DNA from: Leifsonia xyli
Lineage (GTDB): Bacteria > Actinomycetota > Actinomycetes > Actinomycetales > Microbacteriaceae
Assembly: GCA_003243275.1 (NCBI GenBank)
Contig: QFQR01000002.1
Location: 530,187-594,186 of the forward strand
DNA length: 64,000 nucleotides
Direction: 5' to 3'
Shown here one piece after another: positions 15,571 through 25,899 of this stretch. Numbering within the stretch: the stretch's first letter is position 1; every line of letters starts with the position of its first letter. The notes beneath the pieces were generated by a model. It had not been told where the DNA came from. It did not search any database and was given only the letters and a program-made list of their open reading frames with translations. The translations under genes and the position numbers were made by a program.

Positions 15571-18500
15571 GTGATCGCGGAGGTCTGGCGCACGCGCCGC
15601 AAGACCATCGCATCCGCTGTCGTCATCGCCCTCGTCGCGGGCGGCACGCTCACCGTCGCGGCTCTGCACCCCGGTTTCCCGGTGAGCGACGTCGATCTCA
15701 CCTCGCGAGATGTCTGGGTGACGAACGGCGAGCGGCTGCTCGGCGGTCGCCTCAACAAGCAGATCGACGAGCTCAACGCCTCGATCACCACGAGCTCCGC
15801 CGCCACCGAACTGCTGCAGCAGGGCGACTCGGTCTTCGTGGTCGACCCCGACAACGACCGTCTCGAGTCGGTCGACCCGGCGACGACCTCGATCACCAGC
15901 TCGGTCGACCTGCCCCCGGATGCCGAGGTCAGCTACGGCGGCGATGTGATCGCGGTCGTCGCGAAGGGGAAGCTCTGGGCGCTGTCCGCCGTCGGCGACC
16001 TGCGCCTCGACGTCGTGTCGCAGCCGCCGCTCCTGGACCTCGGCCCCGAGGGGAAGGCGGTCGTCACCGCGAGCGGGGCGATCGTGGCCGTCTCGCCCAC
16101 CGAGAAGAAGCTCTACCGCATCCCGACGCTCGCGGATGTGCCGATCGAGTCGGCGTTCCCGAAGATCGGCGCCTTCGAGCTCGCGGCGATCGGGGAGCGG
16201 GTGGTCGCGCTCGACACCTCGACCAACGAGCTCGTGCTCGACGACGGCACGGTGCGCCCGCTCGGTGAGGAACGTGCGCTGCGGCTGCAGCTGAGCGGTC
16301 CGGCATCCGATTCCGCCGTGTTGGCGACCGGCTCGGGGCTGCTGCGGGTGAACCTCGGCTCGGGCGAGGTGCAGACGATCGACGCCGAGCTCGCCTCTCC
16401 CACGAGCAACGCGGATGACGTGGCGGCCCCCGCGAACGTGGCCGGCTGCGCGCACGGCGCCTGGGCGCAGGCGCAGCGCTACCTGCTCGCCTGCGCGGGG
16501 CAGGATCCCGCGAGCTACGACATCGACCAGCCGACCGCGGGCGCGCGTCTGGAGTTCCGGGTCAACCGCGACATCGTCGTGCTCAACAACCTCGACAACG
16601 GCAACGTCTGGCTGCCTGCCGAGAACATGCGCCTCGTCGACAACTGGGACGACGTGATCCCGCCGAAGGTGGAGGAGACCGAGGAGGAGGGCGACGAGAA
16701 GTCGGCGCTGCAGTCCTTCGAGGACACCCTCGCGGAACGCACCGACGAGAACCGCCCACCGACCGCGATCGACGACGAGTTCGGCATCCGCGAGGGGCGC
16801 ACCACGATCCTCTCGGTGCTCGACAACGACACCGACCCCGACGGCGATGTGCTCGTCATCAGCGACCACTCGGCGATCGCCGAGACGACGGGAACCCTCG
16901 ACTACATCGACGGGCGGCGTGCCCTGCAGTTCACGCCCGCACCGGGCTACGTCGGCAGCGTCAACTTCAGTTACACGGTCGACGACGGACGCGGTGGCAC
17001 CGCGACCGCGAACGTCACTGCCCGCGTCGTGCCGGACGGCACCAACCAGCAGCCGATCGAGCTGCGCAAGTCGGCGGTGAGCGTCGAGGCGAACCAGACG
17101 ATCGACTACAACGTGCTCGCCAACTGGCGCGACCCCGACGGCGACGAGCTGTTCCTGGTGGGGGCGGCGCCGCTCTCGGGCGACCTGGTGCGGTTCACGC
17201 CAGACGGGGTCATCACCTTCACGCACCAGACCTCCGAGCTCGGCGAGAAGGAGGTGCAGTTCCAGGTCACCGACAGCCAGGGCGACCCGGTCACGGGCAC
17301 CCTCACGATCGACGTCAAGCCCGCGGGGTCTCTGACACCGGTCGGCACGCCCGACTTCGCCTCCGTCTTCGTGGGGGAGAGCGTCGTCATCAAGCCGCTC
17401 GAGAACGACCTGAGCCCCAACGGCGGCGTGCTCGCCGTGACGGCGATCCAGGATCCGGGCGAGGGCGCGTCGGCGACCCTCGACACCGACGACAACACGG
17501 TCACGTTCCAGGCGTCGAAGGCGGGCATCTACTACTTCACCTACAACCTGACGGCGGGCTCGGCGCCGAGCGTCGGCATCATCCGGGTGGACGTGCAGGA
17601 CATCCCCGCGGATCTGGCGATCCCGCCCGTCGCCGTGAAGGACACCGCCTACCTGCGCCCCGATCAGCCGACGGTCGTCTCGGTGCTCTCGAACGATGTG
17701 AGCCCCACGGGCCGCATCCTCGCGGTGCAGTCGGTGACGGTGCCGCCCGAGGTGCAGGCGAAGGGCGTCGTCGTCGAGCTGCTGGAGGCGACGCTCGTGC
17801 GGGTGACCTCGCCGCAGGCGCTCACCGAGCAGGTCAGCTTCACCTACACGATCTCCGACGGCCTGAACTCCTCCTCGGCAGGTGTCACGATCGTGCCGGT
17901 GCCCGCGCTCACCAAGCATCAGCCGCCCATCGCGGTCGACGATCTCGCCACGGTGCGCGCGGGCGACATCGTCACGGTGCCGGTGCTGAAGAACGACACG
18001 CACCCGGACGACTCGCGGATGTTCCTCGACGACACCCTCGTGACCGAGCCGACCGCCGGCATCGCCTTCGTCTCGGGCGACAGCGTGCGCTTCCAGGCCC
18101 CGACGACGCCGGGACAGTACACGGCCTCGTACCGCGTGCTCGACCCCTACGGCGAGAGCGCGGCGGCCACCGTGCGCTTCACGGTCACCCCGCCGGACGA
18201 GAAGGGCGACCTCGCCCCGCGTCCCGTCGACGTGACGGCGCGGGTGCTCGCGGGGGGCAGCATCCGGATCGATCTGCCGCTCGACGGCATCGACCCCGAC
18301 GGCGACTCGACCTATCTGCTGCGCACCCCGACCGGTGCCACCCTCGGCACGATCGACGACGGCGGCGAGAACTGGATCCGCTACACGGCGGCGCAGAGCG
18401 TCTCCGGAACCGACGAGTTCGATTACCAGGTGTACGACGCGTACGGCAAGACCGGCACCGCGAAGGTGCGGATCGCCGTCATCCCGCCGCCGGGACAGCT

Positions 18501-21222
18501 CATGAACCCGAACCCGGTGCCCGACAGCATCTCGGTGCGCCCCGGACGGATCGCCCAGATCGACCTCACGGCGAACGATTCCGACCCGCAGGGCTCGCCC
18601 ATCCGGGTCGCCCCCGAGCTGATCGACGTGCCGCCGGGGGTCGAGGCGAAGGTGGTCGACAAGAAGTACCTCGTGCTGAAGGCTCCCGCCGCAGAGGGGG
18701 CGTTCGCGCTGCGCTACACCCTGCTGAACGCGCTCGGCGGTTCGCAGAAGAGCTACGTGCAGGTGCAGGTGAGCAAGGATGCGCCGCTGCTGCCGCCGTC
18801 GGCGAGCGATCTGACGCTCACGCTCAAGCAGATCGCCGGCAAGAAGTCGGTGACGGTCGACGTGTTCGACGGCTCGGCCTTCAACCCCTCGGGCAGCAAC
18901 TCGGAGCTCGTCGTCTCGCTCGAAGGGCCGAACGCCAGCAGCGGGCAGCTCGTGCCCGATCAGCAGGGCAAGATCACGGTGACGCCCGGCGAGACCCGCC
19001 AGGCCATCGCCTACCGGGTCACGAACGAGCAGGACGAGCTCTCGGCCACCGCATTCATCGTGGTGCCGGCGGCGGTCGACGACTCCTTCGACGACCCGCC
19101 GCGCATCGACCCGAACCTTCCCGTGCAGTACGTGTCGATGAACGAGTCGCGCGAGTGGAAGCTCTCCGACATCCTGCAGGTGCCCTCGGGTCGCGAGGCG
19201 TGGATCCCGGATGCCACGAGTGTCAGCTCGATCCAGAGCGACCGCACCTCGAACTACGTCGACAAGGGCACCATCCGCTTCCAGGGCGCGCGTGACTACC
19301 GCGGCCCGGCATCCGTCACCTTCACGGTGACCGACGGGGCCTCGAAGGACGACCCGAAGGGCAACACGCAGACCCTCACCCTGCGGATCGTCGTCGGCGA
19401 CCCCGAGTTCCGCGACACACCGCCGACGTTCACGACACCGAACATCCAGCTCGAGGTCGGCGAGGAGGCGAGCCTCGACCTGCGGTCGGCGACCGGGCAC
19501 CCGAACCCGCAGATCCTGCAGGACGTCACCTACTCGGACGTCACGGGCCTCGGCGGCAAGATCACGGGCAGCCTCTCCGGCTCGACGTTGACGGTGACCA
19601 CGCCGCGCAGCACCCCCAAGGGCACGAGCTTCACGCTCGGGGTGACGCTGCGCTGGGACAAGTTCACGGTGCCGGGCACCATCACCGTGACCGTCGTCGG
19701 TTCCACCCGCGCCCCCGCGCTCGCCGCGCCTGACAGCTACGAGACGCAGCGTGGCGACGGCGCCGTCATCGCGAGCCCGCTCATCAACGACTCGAACCCG
19801 TACGCCTCCACCGGGGAGCCGCTCACGATCGTCGGCACCGAGGTGCAGAACTCGGGCGAGCCGGCCGGGGTCACCTTCACCGACTCGACCGTCAGCATCA
19901 CCCCGAGCCCCAGCCTGAAGGCGGGCACCATCGTGGTCGTCTACACGATCCAGGATGCGACGAAGGATCCGGACCGCGAGACGAAGGGCACCATCACGGT
20001 CGTCGTGAGCGACGTGCCCGACCAGCCGCAGAAGCCGACCGTGCCGAGTCAGGGCGACGAGAGAACCGTCGAGCTCGGCTTCCAGGCACCCGCGTCCAAC
20101 GGCAAGGAGATCACCTCCTACGAGGTGCGCTCGACGCCCGCCGTGACGATGCCGACGAACTGCACGCCGCCGTCGTGCGTCATCACGGGCCTCGACAACG
20201 GCACGAGCTACCAGTTCTCGGTGCGTGCCATCAACGTGCACGGGCCGGGTGCCTGGTCCGCCTGGTCGGATGCGGTGATCCCCTACGGCACCCCGCAGAC
20301 GCCGTCGAATGTGGCGATCACGGTGTCGGATCAGTGGACCGGAACCGGCTCGAACGCGAACACCGGATCCCTGAGTGCCTCGTGGACGGCATCCGGTGCC
20401 AACGGCGGAACGGTGCGCTACGAGTGGCAGCTCTACCGGGGCGGCAGCGCGGTCTCGGGCAAGTCGGGCACGACGACGGTGACGAACACCGGAGCGATCA
20501 CGGGACTCGACGCCGGCACCTACACGGTGCGGGTGACGGCCGTGAACTCGGGCAACAAGCGCAGCGCGGAGGCCGCCTCGACGCCCGGCACGATCACCCT
20601 TCAGTCGGTGCCGACCGCGCCGAGCGGGCTCACCGCGAACACGCTCGACGGCGACGCGCCGAACGGGCGGATCAACTGGACCTGGAACGCGACGAGCGCG
20701 CCCACCGGCGGCACGGCGAACCTCAGCTACGAGGTGAGCTTCAACGGCGGCGGCTGGCAGAACGTCGGAACAGCGCTCTCGTACGGCACCGCGGCCAACC
20801 TCGGCCAGGGCAGCTACTCGCTGAGCGTGCGCGCCGTGAACAAGTCGGGGGCCGGCGGCCAGGCAGGTCCGGTGAGCGCATCGATCGCGGCCGAGCCGCG
20901 GAACCCGTCGATCAACATCGTCGGGACGAGTTCCACGACCTACACGTGCTCGAACGGCAACTTCGCGTGCAAGAGGGTCGCCGTGCAGTTCACCGACACG
21001 AGCGGCAACTACGCGATCTACATCGAGACGAGTGGCGGCACCTCGAGCAGCAACTCGGTCCCCGGATCCGGTGTGCGGCTCACCAACGGCCTTCAGGCAT
21101 CGATGCCGGCCGGGTGGCAGATCCGCGTCGTCGCGACCGGCGGCCCCGACGGCACGCTCTACTCGCCGTGGCTCAACACCGCCCAATGGGACGACATGCG
21201 CATCAACCGCGCCAACTACTGA
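15571..21222 (+). CDS. Giant membrane-anchored Ig-like/fibronectin type III protein
   Basis: An 1883-residue cell-surface protein. A single N-terminal membrane anchor (about 12-31) is followed by a beta-rich, propeller-like section to about 350, then about a dozen Ig/cadherin-like units (each with wording such as AIDDEFGIREG...LDNDTDPDGD), and three fibronectin type III domains near the C-terminus (about 1490-1800). It corresponds in position to the FN3 protein of PFNA clusters. GTG 15571 is preferred to GTG 15541 because AGGGGG lies about 10 nt upstream and the anchor then sits at the N-terminus. No LPXTG sorting signal is seen. Confidence 0.88.
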   Translation: MIAEVWRTRRKTIASAVVIALVAGGTLTVAALHPGFPVSDVDLTSRDVWVTNGERLLGGRLNKQIDELNASITTSSAATELLQQGDSVFVVDPDNDRLESVDPATTSITSSVDLPPDAEVSYGGDVIAVVAKGKLWALSAVGDLRLDVVSQPPLLDLGPEGKAVVTASGAIVAVSPTEKKLYRIPTLADVPIESAFPKIGAFELAAIGERVVALDTSTNELVLDDGTVRPLGEERALRLQLSGPASDSAVLATGSGLLRVNLGSGEVQTIDAELASPTSNADDVAAPANVAGCAHGAWAQAQRYLLACAGQDPASYDIDQPTAGARLEFRVNRDIVVLNNLDNGNVWLPAENMRLVDNWDDVIPPKVEETEEEGDEKSALQSFEDTLAERTDENRPPTAIDDEFGIREGRTTILSVLDNDTDPDGDVLVISDHSAIAETTGTLDYIDGRRALQFTPAPGYVGSVNFSYTVDDGRGGTATANVTARVVPDGTNQQPIELRKSAVSVEANQTIDYNVLANWRDPDGDELFLVGAAPLSGDLVRFTPDGVITFTHQTSELGEKEVQFQVTDSQGDPVTGTLTIDVKPAGSLTPVGTPDFASVFVGESVVIKPLENDLSPNGGVLAVTAIQDPGEGASATLDTDDNTVTFQASKAGIYYFTYNLTAGSAPSVGIIRVDVQDIPADLAIPPVAVKDTAYLRPDQPTVVSVLSNDVSPTGRILAVQSVTVPPEVQAKGVVVELLEATLVRVTSPQALTEQVSFTYTISDGLNSSSAGVTIVPVPALTKHQPPIAVDDLATVRAGDIVTVPVLKNDTHPDDSRMFLDDTLVTEPTAGIAFVSGDSVRFQAPTTPGQYTASYRVLDPYGESAAATVRFTVTPPDEKGDLAPRPVDVTARVLAGGSIRIDLPLDGIDPDGDSTYLLRTPTGATLGTIDDGGENWIRYTAAQSVSGTDEFDYQVYDAYGKTGTAKVRIAVIPPPGQLMNPNPVPDSISVRPGRIAQIDLTANDSDPQGSPIRVAPELIDVPPGVEAKVVDKKYLVLKAPAAEGAFALRYTLLNALGGSQKSYVQVQVSKDAPLLPPSASDLTLTLKQIAGKKSVTVDVFDGSAFNPSGSNSELVVSLEGPNASSGQLVPDQQGKITVTPGETRQAIAYRVTNEQDELSATAFIVVPAAVDDSFDDPPRIDPNLPVQYVSMNESREWKLSDILQVPSGREAWIPDATSVSSIQSDRTSNYVDKGTIRFQGARDYRGPASVTFTVTDGASKDDPKGNTQTLTLRIVVGDPEFRDTPPTFTTPNIQLEVGEEASLDLRSATGHPNPQILQDVTYSDVTGLGGKITGSLSGSTLTVTTPRSTPKGTSFTLGVTLRWDKFTVPGTITVTVVGSTRAPALAAPDSYETQRGDGAVIASPLINDSNPYASTGEPLTIVGTEVQNSGEPAGVTFTDSTVSITPSPSLKAGTIVVVYTIQDATKDPDRETKGTITVVVSDVPDQPQKPTVPSQGDERTVELGFQAPASNGKEITSYEVRSTPAVTMPTNCTPPSCVITGLDNGTSYQFSVRAINVHGPGAWSAWSDAVIPYGTPQTPSNVAITVSDQWTGTGSNANTGSLSASWTASGANGGTVRYEWQLYRGGSAVSGKSGTTTVTNTGAITGLDAGTYTVRVTAVNSGNKRSAEAASTPGTITLQSVPTAPSGLTANTLDGDAPNGRINWTWNATSAPTGGTANLSYEVSFNGGGWQNVGTALSYGTAANLGQGSYSLSVRAVNKSGAGGQAGPVSASIAAEPRNPSINIVGTSSTTYTCSNGNFACKRVAVQFTDTSGNYAIYIETSGGTSSSNSVPGSGVRLTNGLQASMPAGWQIRVVATGGPDGTLYSPWLNTAQWDDMRINRANY

Positions 21223-21248
21223 CATCCGGAATCCGAGGAAGAAGACAC

Positions 21249-22217
21249 ATGCCCGTCACCCAGGAACAGGCGACCTGGTTCGCCGATGCCTTCCAGAAGC
21301 TCGTCGCGAACGTCGACAAGGCGATCGTCGGCAAGGACCACGTCATCAAGCTCGTGCTCACGGCGCTGATCTCGGACGGCCACGTGCTGCTGGAGGACTA
21401 CCCGGGAACCGGCAAGACGGTGCTCGCGAAGTCGCTCGCCAACACCCTCGACGGCACGACGAGCCGCATCCAGTTCACCCCCGACCTGCTTCCCTCGGAC
21501 GTCACGGGCGTGCAGATCTACGACCAGGGCAAGGGGCGCTTCCAGTTCCACCCCGGTCCGATCTTCGCCTCCATCGTGCTCGCCGATGAGATCAACCGTG
21601 CGAGCCCGAAGACCCAGTCGGCGCTGCTCGAGGTCATGGAGGAGGGCGTCGTCACGATCGACGGCGAGGGCCACTCGGTGGGCGCCCCGTTCCTCGTGAT
21701 CGCGACCCAGAACCCCGTCGAGCAGGCCGGAACCTACAAGCTCCCCGAGGCGCAGCTCGACCGCTTCCTCATCAAGACGAGCCTCGGCTACCCGGACGCG
21801 AAGACCGCGGTCGGACTGCTCATGGACTCCTCGACGCGCGCCCGGGCGTCCCTCGTCTCGCCCATCATCAAGCCCGAGTCGATCGTCGCGATGGCGGCGC
21901 TCGCCTCCGAGGTGCACGTGGACGAGGCGGTCATGCAGTACCTCTCGGATATCGTGGATGCCACCCGGAAGCACCGCGACGTCGTGCTCGGGGTGAGCAT
22001 GCGCGGCGCGATGGCGCTCGCCCGCGCCGTGAAGACCTGGGCGATCTCGCAGGGCCGCAGCTATGCGACCCCCGACGATGTGCGCGGTCTCGCGGTGCCG
22101 GTGCTCGCCCATCGCCTCGTGATCGACCCCGAGTCGGAGTTCGCGGGGGTCACGGCGGAAGACGTCGTCTCGCGCATCCTCGTCGACATCGAACCGCCCG
22201 CTTACCGAGCCGCCTGA
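21249..22217 (+). CDS. MoxR-family AAA+ ATPase (copy 1)
   Basis: A 322-residue AAA+ ATPase with chaperone-like roles in assembling or activating partner proteins. Walker A is PGTGKT, Walker B ADEINRASP, and sensor-type ATQNPVEQ follows; the C-terminal lid is of normal size. A strong ribosome site (GAGGAAGAAG) precedes ATG 21249, 26 bp after the giant gene. It is followed by DUF58 and transglutaminase-like genes, the usual MoxR partners. A second MoxR of the same type is at 54026-55054. Confidence 0.95.
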   Translation: MPVTQEQATWFADAFQKLVANVDKAIVGKDHVIKLVLTALISDGHVLLEDYPGTGKTVLAKSLANTLDGTTSRIQFTPDLLPSDVTGVQIYDQGKGRFQFHPGPIFASIVLADEINRASPKTQSALLEVMEEGVVTIDGEGHSVGAPFLVIATQNPVEQAGTYKLPEAQLDRFLIKTSLGYPDAKTAVGLLMDSSTRARASLVSPIIKPESIVAMAALASEVHVDEAVMQYLSDIVDATRKHRDVVLGVSMRGAMALARAVKTWAISQGRSYATPDDVRGLAVPVLAHRLVIDPESEFAGVTAEDVVSRILVDIEPPAYRAA

Positions 22218-22222
22218 CGGTC

Positions 22223-23509
22223 GTGACCGCCGCCCCGCTCGACACCGCCTCCGCCCTGCTGCGGCCGGCGGGGGTTCGCGCGCGCCGTGCGGCGCTGGGG
22301 ATGCGCAACGTGCTGACCCCGATCGGGCGCCTCGTGTGGCGGGTGATCGGGCCGGTGCTGCGGGTCGTGACCCCTGTCGGCTGGGTCGTGCTGGGCCTCG
22401 GCGCGCTCGCCCTGGTGCTGAGCGCGGTGTACGGCTGGCAGGAGTTCACCTTCGTCGGCTTCGTGCTGCTCGCGGCGGTCGTGGCGTCGGCGTTCTTCCT
22501 CATCGGCCGTTCCAGCTACGGCGTGCTCATCGAGCTCAACCCGCGTCGCGTCGTCGTGGGGGAGCGGGCGATGGGGCGGATGGTCGTCAGCAACACGGGC
22601 GCGCGGCGGCTGCCGCCGACCCGGATGGAGTTGCCGGTCGGCAAGGGCGTCGCCGAGTTCCAGCTGCCCGGCATGGATCCGCGTCAGGAGGAGGAGGAGC
22701 TCTTCCAGGTGCCGACGAACCGCCGGGCCGTGATCGTCGCCGGTCCCGCGGAGTCGATCCGCGGCGACCAGCTGGGCCTCCTGCGGCGCGCGGTGCGCTG
22801 GGCCGACCCGGTCGACCTGTTCGTGCATCCGCGCACCGTGCGGCTGGCCTCCTCGGCTGCGGGCCTCGTGCGCGACCTCGAGGGGCAGGTCTCCTCCAAG
22901 ATCACCAACAACGACCTCGCCTTCCACGCGCTGCGTCCCTACGTGCCTGGCGACGACCGCCGTTACGTGCACTGGCGCACCTCGGCGCGCATCGGCCAGC
23001 TCATGGTGCGGCAGTTCCAGGAGACGCGTCGCTCGCAGATCGTCGTGATCGTGCCGACGGCGGCGCGCTACTACGCCGACGAGGAGGAGTTCGAGCTCGC
23101 GGTCTCGGCGGGTGCCTCGATCGCGGCCCAGGTGATCCGCGACGGAACCCAGCTGGATGTGGTGAGCGAGACGGGTGTCTGGCGCACGCGCACCGTCACC
23201 TCGATGCTCGACTCCTCGTCGCGGCTCGCCTTCGGCGAGTCGGCCGGCTTCGCGACGCTGCGCGAGCTGGTGCGCGAGCGCACCCGGCGCCTGCCCGCCC
23301 CCAGCGTCGTCGTGACGGTGGGGGGTTCCGCGGTGACGCCAGGCGACATCCGATCGGTGCAGACGCTGTTCGGGCCAGACACGAGCCACCTCGGCGTCGT
23401 CGTCGAGCGCGACGCGCAGCCGCGGCTCGGCTCGGCGGGCGGCACGCTCCTGCTCACCCTCGGGCGCCTCGAAGACCTGCCCGCACTCTTCCAGGGGATC
23501 ACCTCGTGA
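22223..23509 (+). CDS. DUF58-domain membrane protein (copy 1)
   Basis: A 428-residue protein with two membrane helices at about 50-95 and a cytoplasmic DUF58 domain. The family signature around residues 240-265 reads RPYVPGDDRRYVHWRTSAR. DUF58 proteins resemble von Willebrand factor A folds and act with MoxR ATPases, possibly as the membrane target of the ATPase. GTG 22223 is 5 bp after the moxR stop and the end overlaps the next start as GTGA, so the three genes form one operon. Confidence 0.92.
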   Translation: MTAAPLDTASALLRPAGVRARRAALGMRNVLTPIGRLVWRVIGPVLRVVTPVGWVVLGLGALALVLSAVYGWQEFTFVGFVLLAAVVASAFFLIGRSSYGVLIELNPRRVVVGERAMGRMVVSNTGARRLPPTRMELPVGKGVAEFQLPGMDPRQEEEELFQVPTNRRAVIVAGPAESIRGDQLGLLRRAVRWADPVDLFVHPRTVRLASSAAGLVRDLEGQVSSKITNNDLAFHALRPYVPGDDRRYVHWRTSARIGQLMVRQFQETRRSQIVVIVPTAARYYADEEEFELAVSAGASIAAQVIRDGTQLDVVSETGVWRTRTVTSMLDSSSRLAFGESAGFATLRELVRERTRRLPAPSVVVTVGGSAVTPGDIRSVQTLFGPDTSHLGVVVERDAQPRLGSAGGTLLLTLGRLEDLPALFQGITS

Positions 23510-25899
23510 CCGCCGCAGCCCCGACCGCGACCCCGGCACCCCCCGCAGCGCCTCGCGCCGCGGGTGCGGGCCTCGCGCTTCCCAGCGGGCGCACCTGGGC
23601 CGACGTCGCCGTGCTGCTCACGCTCGCGACCCTCGGCGTGCTCGGCTTCACCCCCTCCTACGGCGGCTACAGCTTCCTGCTCGCGGGCCTCGGCGGTCTC
23701 GCGCTAGGGGCGGCGACCGGCATCCTCACGACGATGTTCCGTCTCGGCGGCCTGCTGACCTTCGCGGTCGCCGTCGTCGGCTACTTCCTGGTCGGGCCTG
23801 CGGTCGCGGTGCCGAGTCAGACCCTGTTCGGCGTCGTGCCGACCCTGCAGTCGTTCTCGAGCCTCGCGGTCGGCACCGTGTACGGCTGGGCCGATCTGCT
23901 CACGCTGTCGACCCCGGTGGGGGCGCCCGCCTACATCGCGGTCGTGCCGTATGCCGCGAGCTGGCTCGTGGCGCTCGTCTCCACGCTGCTCGCGACCCGG
24001 TGGCTCGCACGCAGACCGCGCACGGCGTGGCGGTTCGCGGTCGCGCTCATCCCGGCGCTCGCGCTCTACCTCACGGGCATCCTGACCGGAACCGCCGAGG
24101 CCTACCAGGCGGGCATCCGCGGTGTCGTCTTCGCGGTGCTCGTGCTCGTCTGGCTCGGCTGGCGACGCCCCGTGGGCGGGGTCGCGGCGAGCGCCGTCGC
24201 GCCGTTGCGCACGCGGAAGCTCATCGGCACGGCACTCGTCGTGCTCGTCGCGGTCGTCGTCGGCGGGGGAGTCGGATTCTGGGCCTCGCCCGCGAAGGAT
24301 CAGCGCTTCGTGCTGCGCGACGAGATCGAGCCGCCCTTCGATCCGCTCGACTACCCGAGCCCGCTCGCCGGCTTCCGGCACTTCTCGAAGCAGGCGATCG
24401 ACGACGACATGTTCACCGTCACGGGCCTGCAGCCGGGTGACAAGATCCGGATGGCGACGCTCGACTCCTTCACCGGGAAGCTCTGGAACGTGACCGGCTC
24501 CCAGGCCTCGGTAGGCGGATCGGGTTCCTACGAGCTCGTGGGCCGCACCCTCCCGGCCGCCCCCCTCGTGACCGCGGTCCCGCATCCCGAGGTCGACGTG
24601 ACGATCGACCAGTACGCGGATGTCTGGGTGCCGGGCGTCGGCTACCCCCGCGACTTCCAGCTCACGGGCGGCCCGTCCGCCGCGCTCTCCGACGACCTCC
24701 GCTACAACGCCTCGACCGGCAGCATGGTGCTCACCACGGGCCTCAAGGAGGGTGACCGCTACCGCATCGACGTCGTCACCCAGGAGGTGCCGTCGATCGA
24801 GGAGCTCGCCGACGTGCCGGTCGCGGCCGTCGAGCTGCCCCCCGTGCAGAGCGTTCCCGACTCGGTGGCGACGAAGGCGCAGGAGTGGGCGGGCACCGCG
24901 ACCTCGCCCGCCGCGCAGCTCGAGGCGATCCGGCAGGCCTTCGTGACGCAGGGGTTCCTGAGCCACGGTCGCGCCTCCGACTCGGCCCCGTCGCGCGCCG
25001 GCCACGGCGCCGACCGCATCGACGAGCTGCTCACGGGAACCCAGATGGTGGGCGACGAGGAGCAGTACGCCTCGGCCTTCGCCCTCATGGCGCGCAGCCT
25101 CGGCTTCCCCGCCCGCGTCGTGATGGGCTTCGCCCCCGAGGTTCCGGAGGGCGGCGGCACGGTGACGGTGACGGGCGACGACGTCACGGCCTGGGTCGAG
25201 GTCGCCTTCGACGGTGTCGGCTGGGTGCCGTTCGATCCGACCCCGGACGAGACCGACATCCCGCAGGACCAGGAGCCGAAGCCGCAGAGCGAGCCGCAGC
25301 CGCAGGTGCGGCAGCCGCCGCGCACCGAGAAGGAGCCCGAAGACCTGCTGACCCCGGTCGAGCTGGAGCAGCAGGAGGACAAGGAGAACGAGGCGCCGTT
25401 CGCGATCCCCGGCTGGGCGTGGGGTGCGGGGATCGGGCTGCTGTCGCTGCTCGTGATCGTGTTCCTGCCGCTGCTCATCATCGCGGGCGTCAAGGCGCGC
25501 CGGATGCGCAAGCGTCGCGCCGGCCCGATCGCCGACCAGGCGGCGGGCGCCTGGGAGGAGCTCGCCGACCGCTACTCGGAGCTCGGCTACACGGTGCCCC
25601 CGAAGCTGACCAGGTCGATGCTCGCGACGCGCCTCGAGGGGCAGTTCCCGGCGAGCGAGGAGCAGGCGCCGCCGCGGCTGCGGGTGCTCGCCGCCGACGC
25701 CGACGAGCTCGTGTTCTCGGGTCGTGAGGGCGAGAGCGCCGAGGCGGAGGCGGTGTGGAGCTCCGCACTGGGCGCCGTCGCGCTGGCCCGCGCGAGCGCC
25801 CCGTCCCGGGTGCGGCTGCTCAGCCGCTACCGCATCCGTTCGGCGCGCGATCTCGCCGCGCGTCTCACCACCACCGCACCGCGAAGGAGCGACCGCTGA
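23506..25899 (+). CDS. Transglutaminase-like membrane protein with degenerate active site (copy 1)
   Basis: A 797-residue protein with a multi-pass N-terminal half, an outside transglutaminase-like domain, one further membrane helix at about 635-665 and a cytoplasmic tail with a DUF4129-like region. Alignment by eye with the paralogue at 56345-58582 shows the catalytic Cys replaced by E518 (GDEEQYASAF against GYCVHYASAM) and the catalytic His replaced by T561 (DDVTAW against DDLHAW). The fold seems kept (RVVMGF, FDPTP) but thiol chemistry should be impossible. It starts as GTGA and ends as CTGA overlap with the EssC gene. Confidence 0.92.
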   Translation: MTAAAPTATPAPPAAPRAAGAGLALPSGRTWADVAVLLTLATLGVLGFTPSYGGYSFLLAGLGGLALGAATGILTTMFRLGGLLTFAVAVVGYFLVGPAVAVPSQTLFGVVPTLQSFSSLAVGTVYGWADLLTLSTPVGAPAYIAVVPYAASWLVALVSTLLATRWLARRPRTAWRFAVALIPALALYLTGILTGTAEAYQAGIRGVVFAVLVLVWLGWRRPVGGVAASAVAPLRTRKLIGTALVVLVAVVVGGGVGFWASPAKDQRFVLRDEIEPPFDPLDYPSPLAGFRHFSKQAIDDDMFTVTGLQPGDKIRMATLDSFTGKLWNVTGSQASVGGSGSYELVGRTLPAAPLVTAVPHPEVDVTIDQYADVWVPGVGYPRDFQLTGGPSAALSDDLRYNASTGSMVLTTGLKEGDRYRIDVVTQEVPSIEELADVPVAAVELPPVQSVPDSVATKAQEWAGTATSPAAQLEAIRQAFVTQGFLSHGRASDSAPSRAGHGADRIDELLTGTQMVGDEEQYASAFALMARSLGFPARVVMGFAPEVPEGGGTVTVTGDDVTAWVEVAFDGVGWVPFDPTPDETDIPQDQEPKPQSEPQPQVRQPPRTEKEPEDLLTPVELEQQEDKENEAPFAIPGWAWGAGIGLLSLLVIVFLPLLIIAGVKARRMRKRRAGPIADQAAGAWEELADRYSELGYTVPPKLTRSMLATRLEGQFPASEEQAPPRLRVLAADADELVFSGREGESAEAEAVWSSALGAVALARASAPSRVRLLSRYRIRSARDLAARLTTTAPRRSDR

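Noticed and set aside
15553..21225. An open frame of 1890 codons on the minus strand covering the giant Ig/FN3 gene
   Set aside because: It mirrors the codon-third-position GC pattern of the plus-strand gene; the product is Arg/His/Asp-rich low complexity without domains. The plus strand encodes clear Ig and FN3 units.
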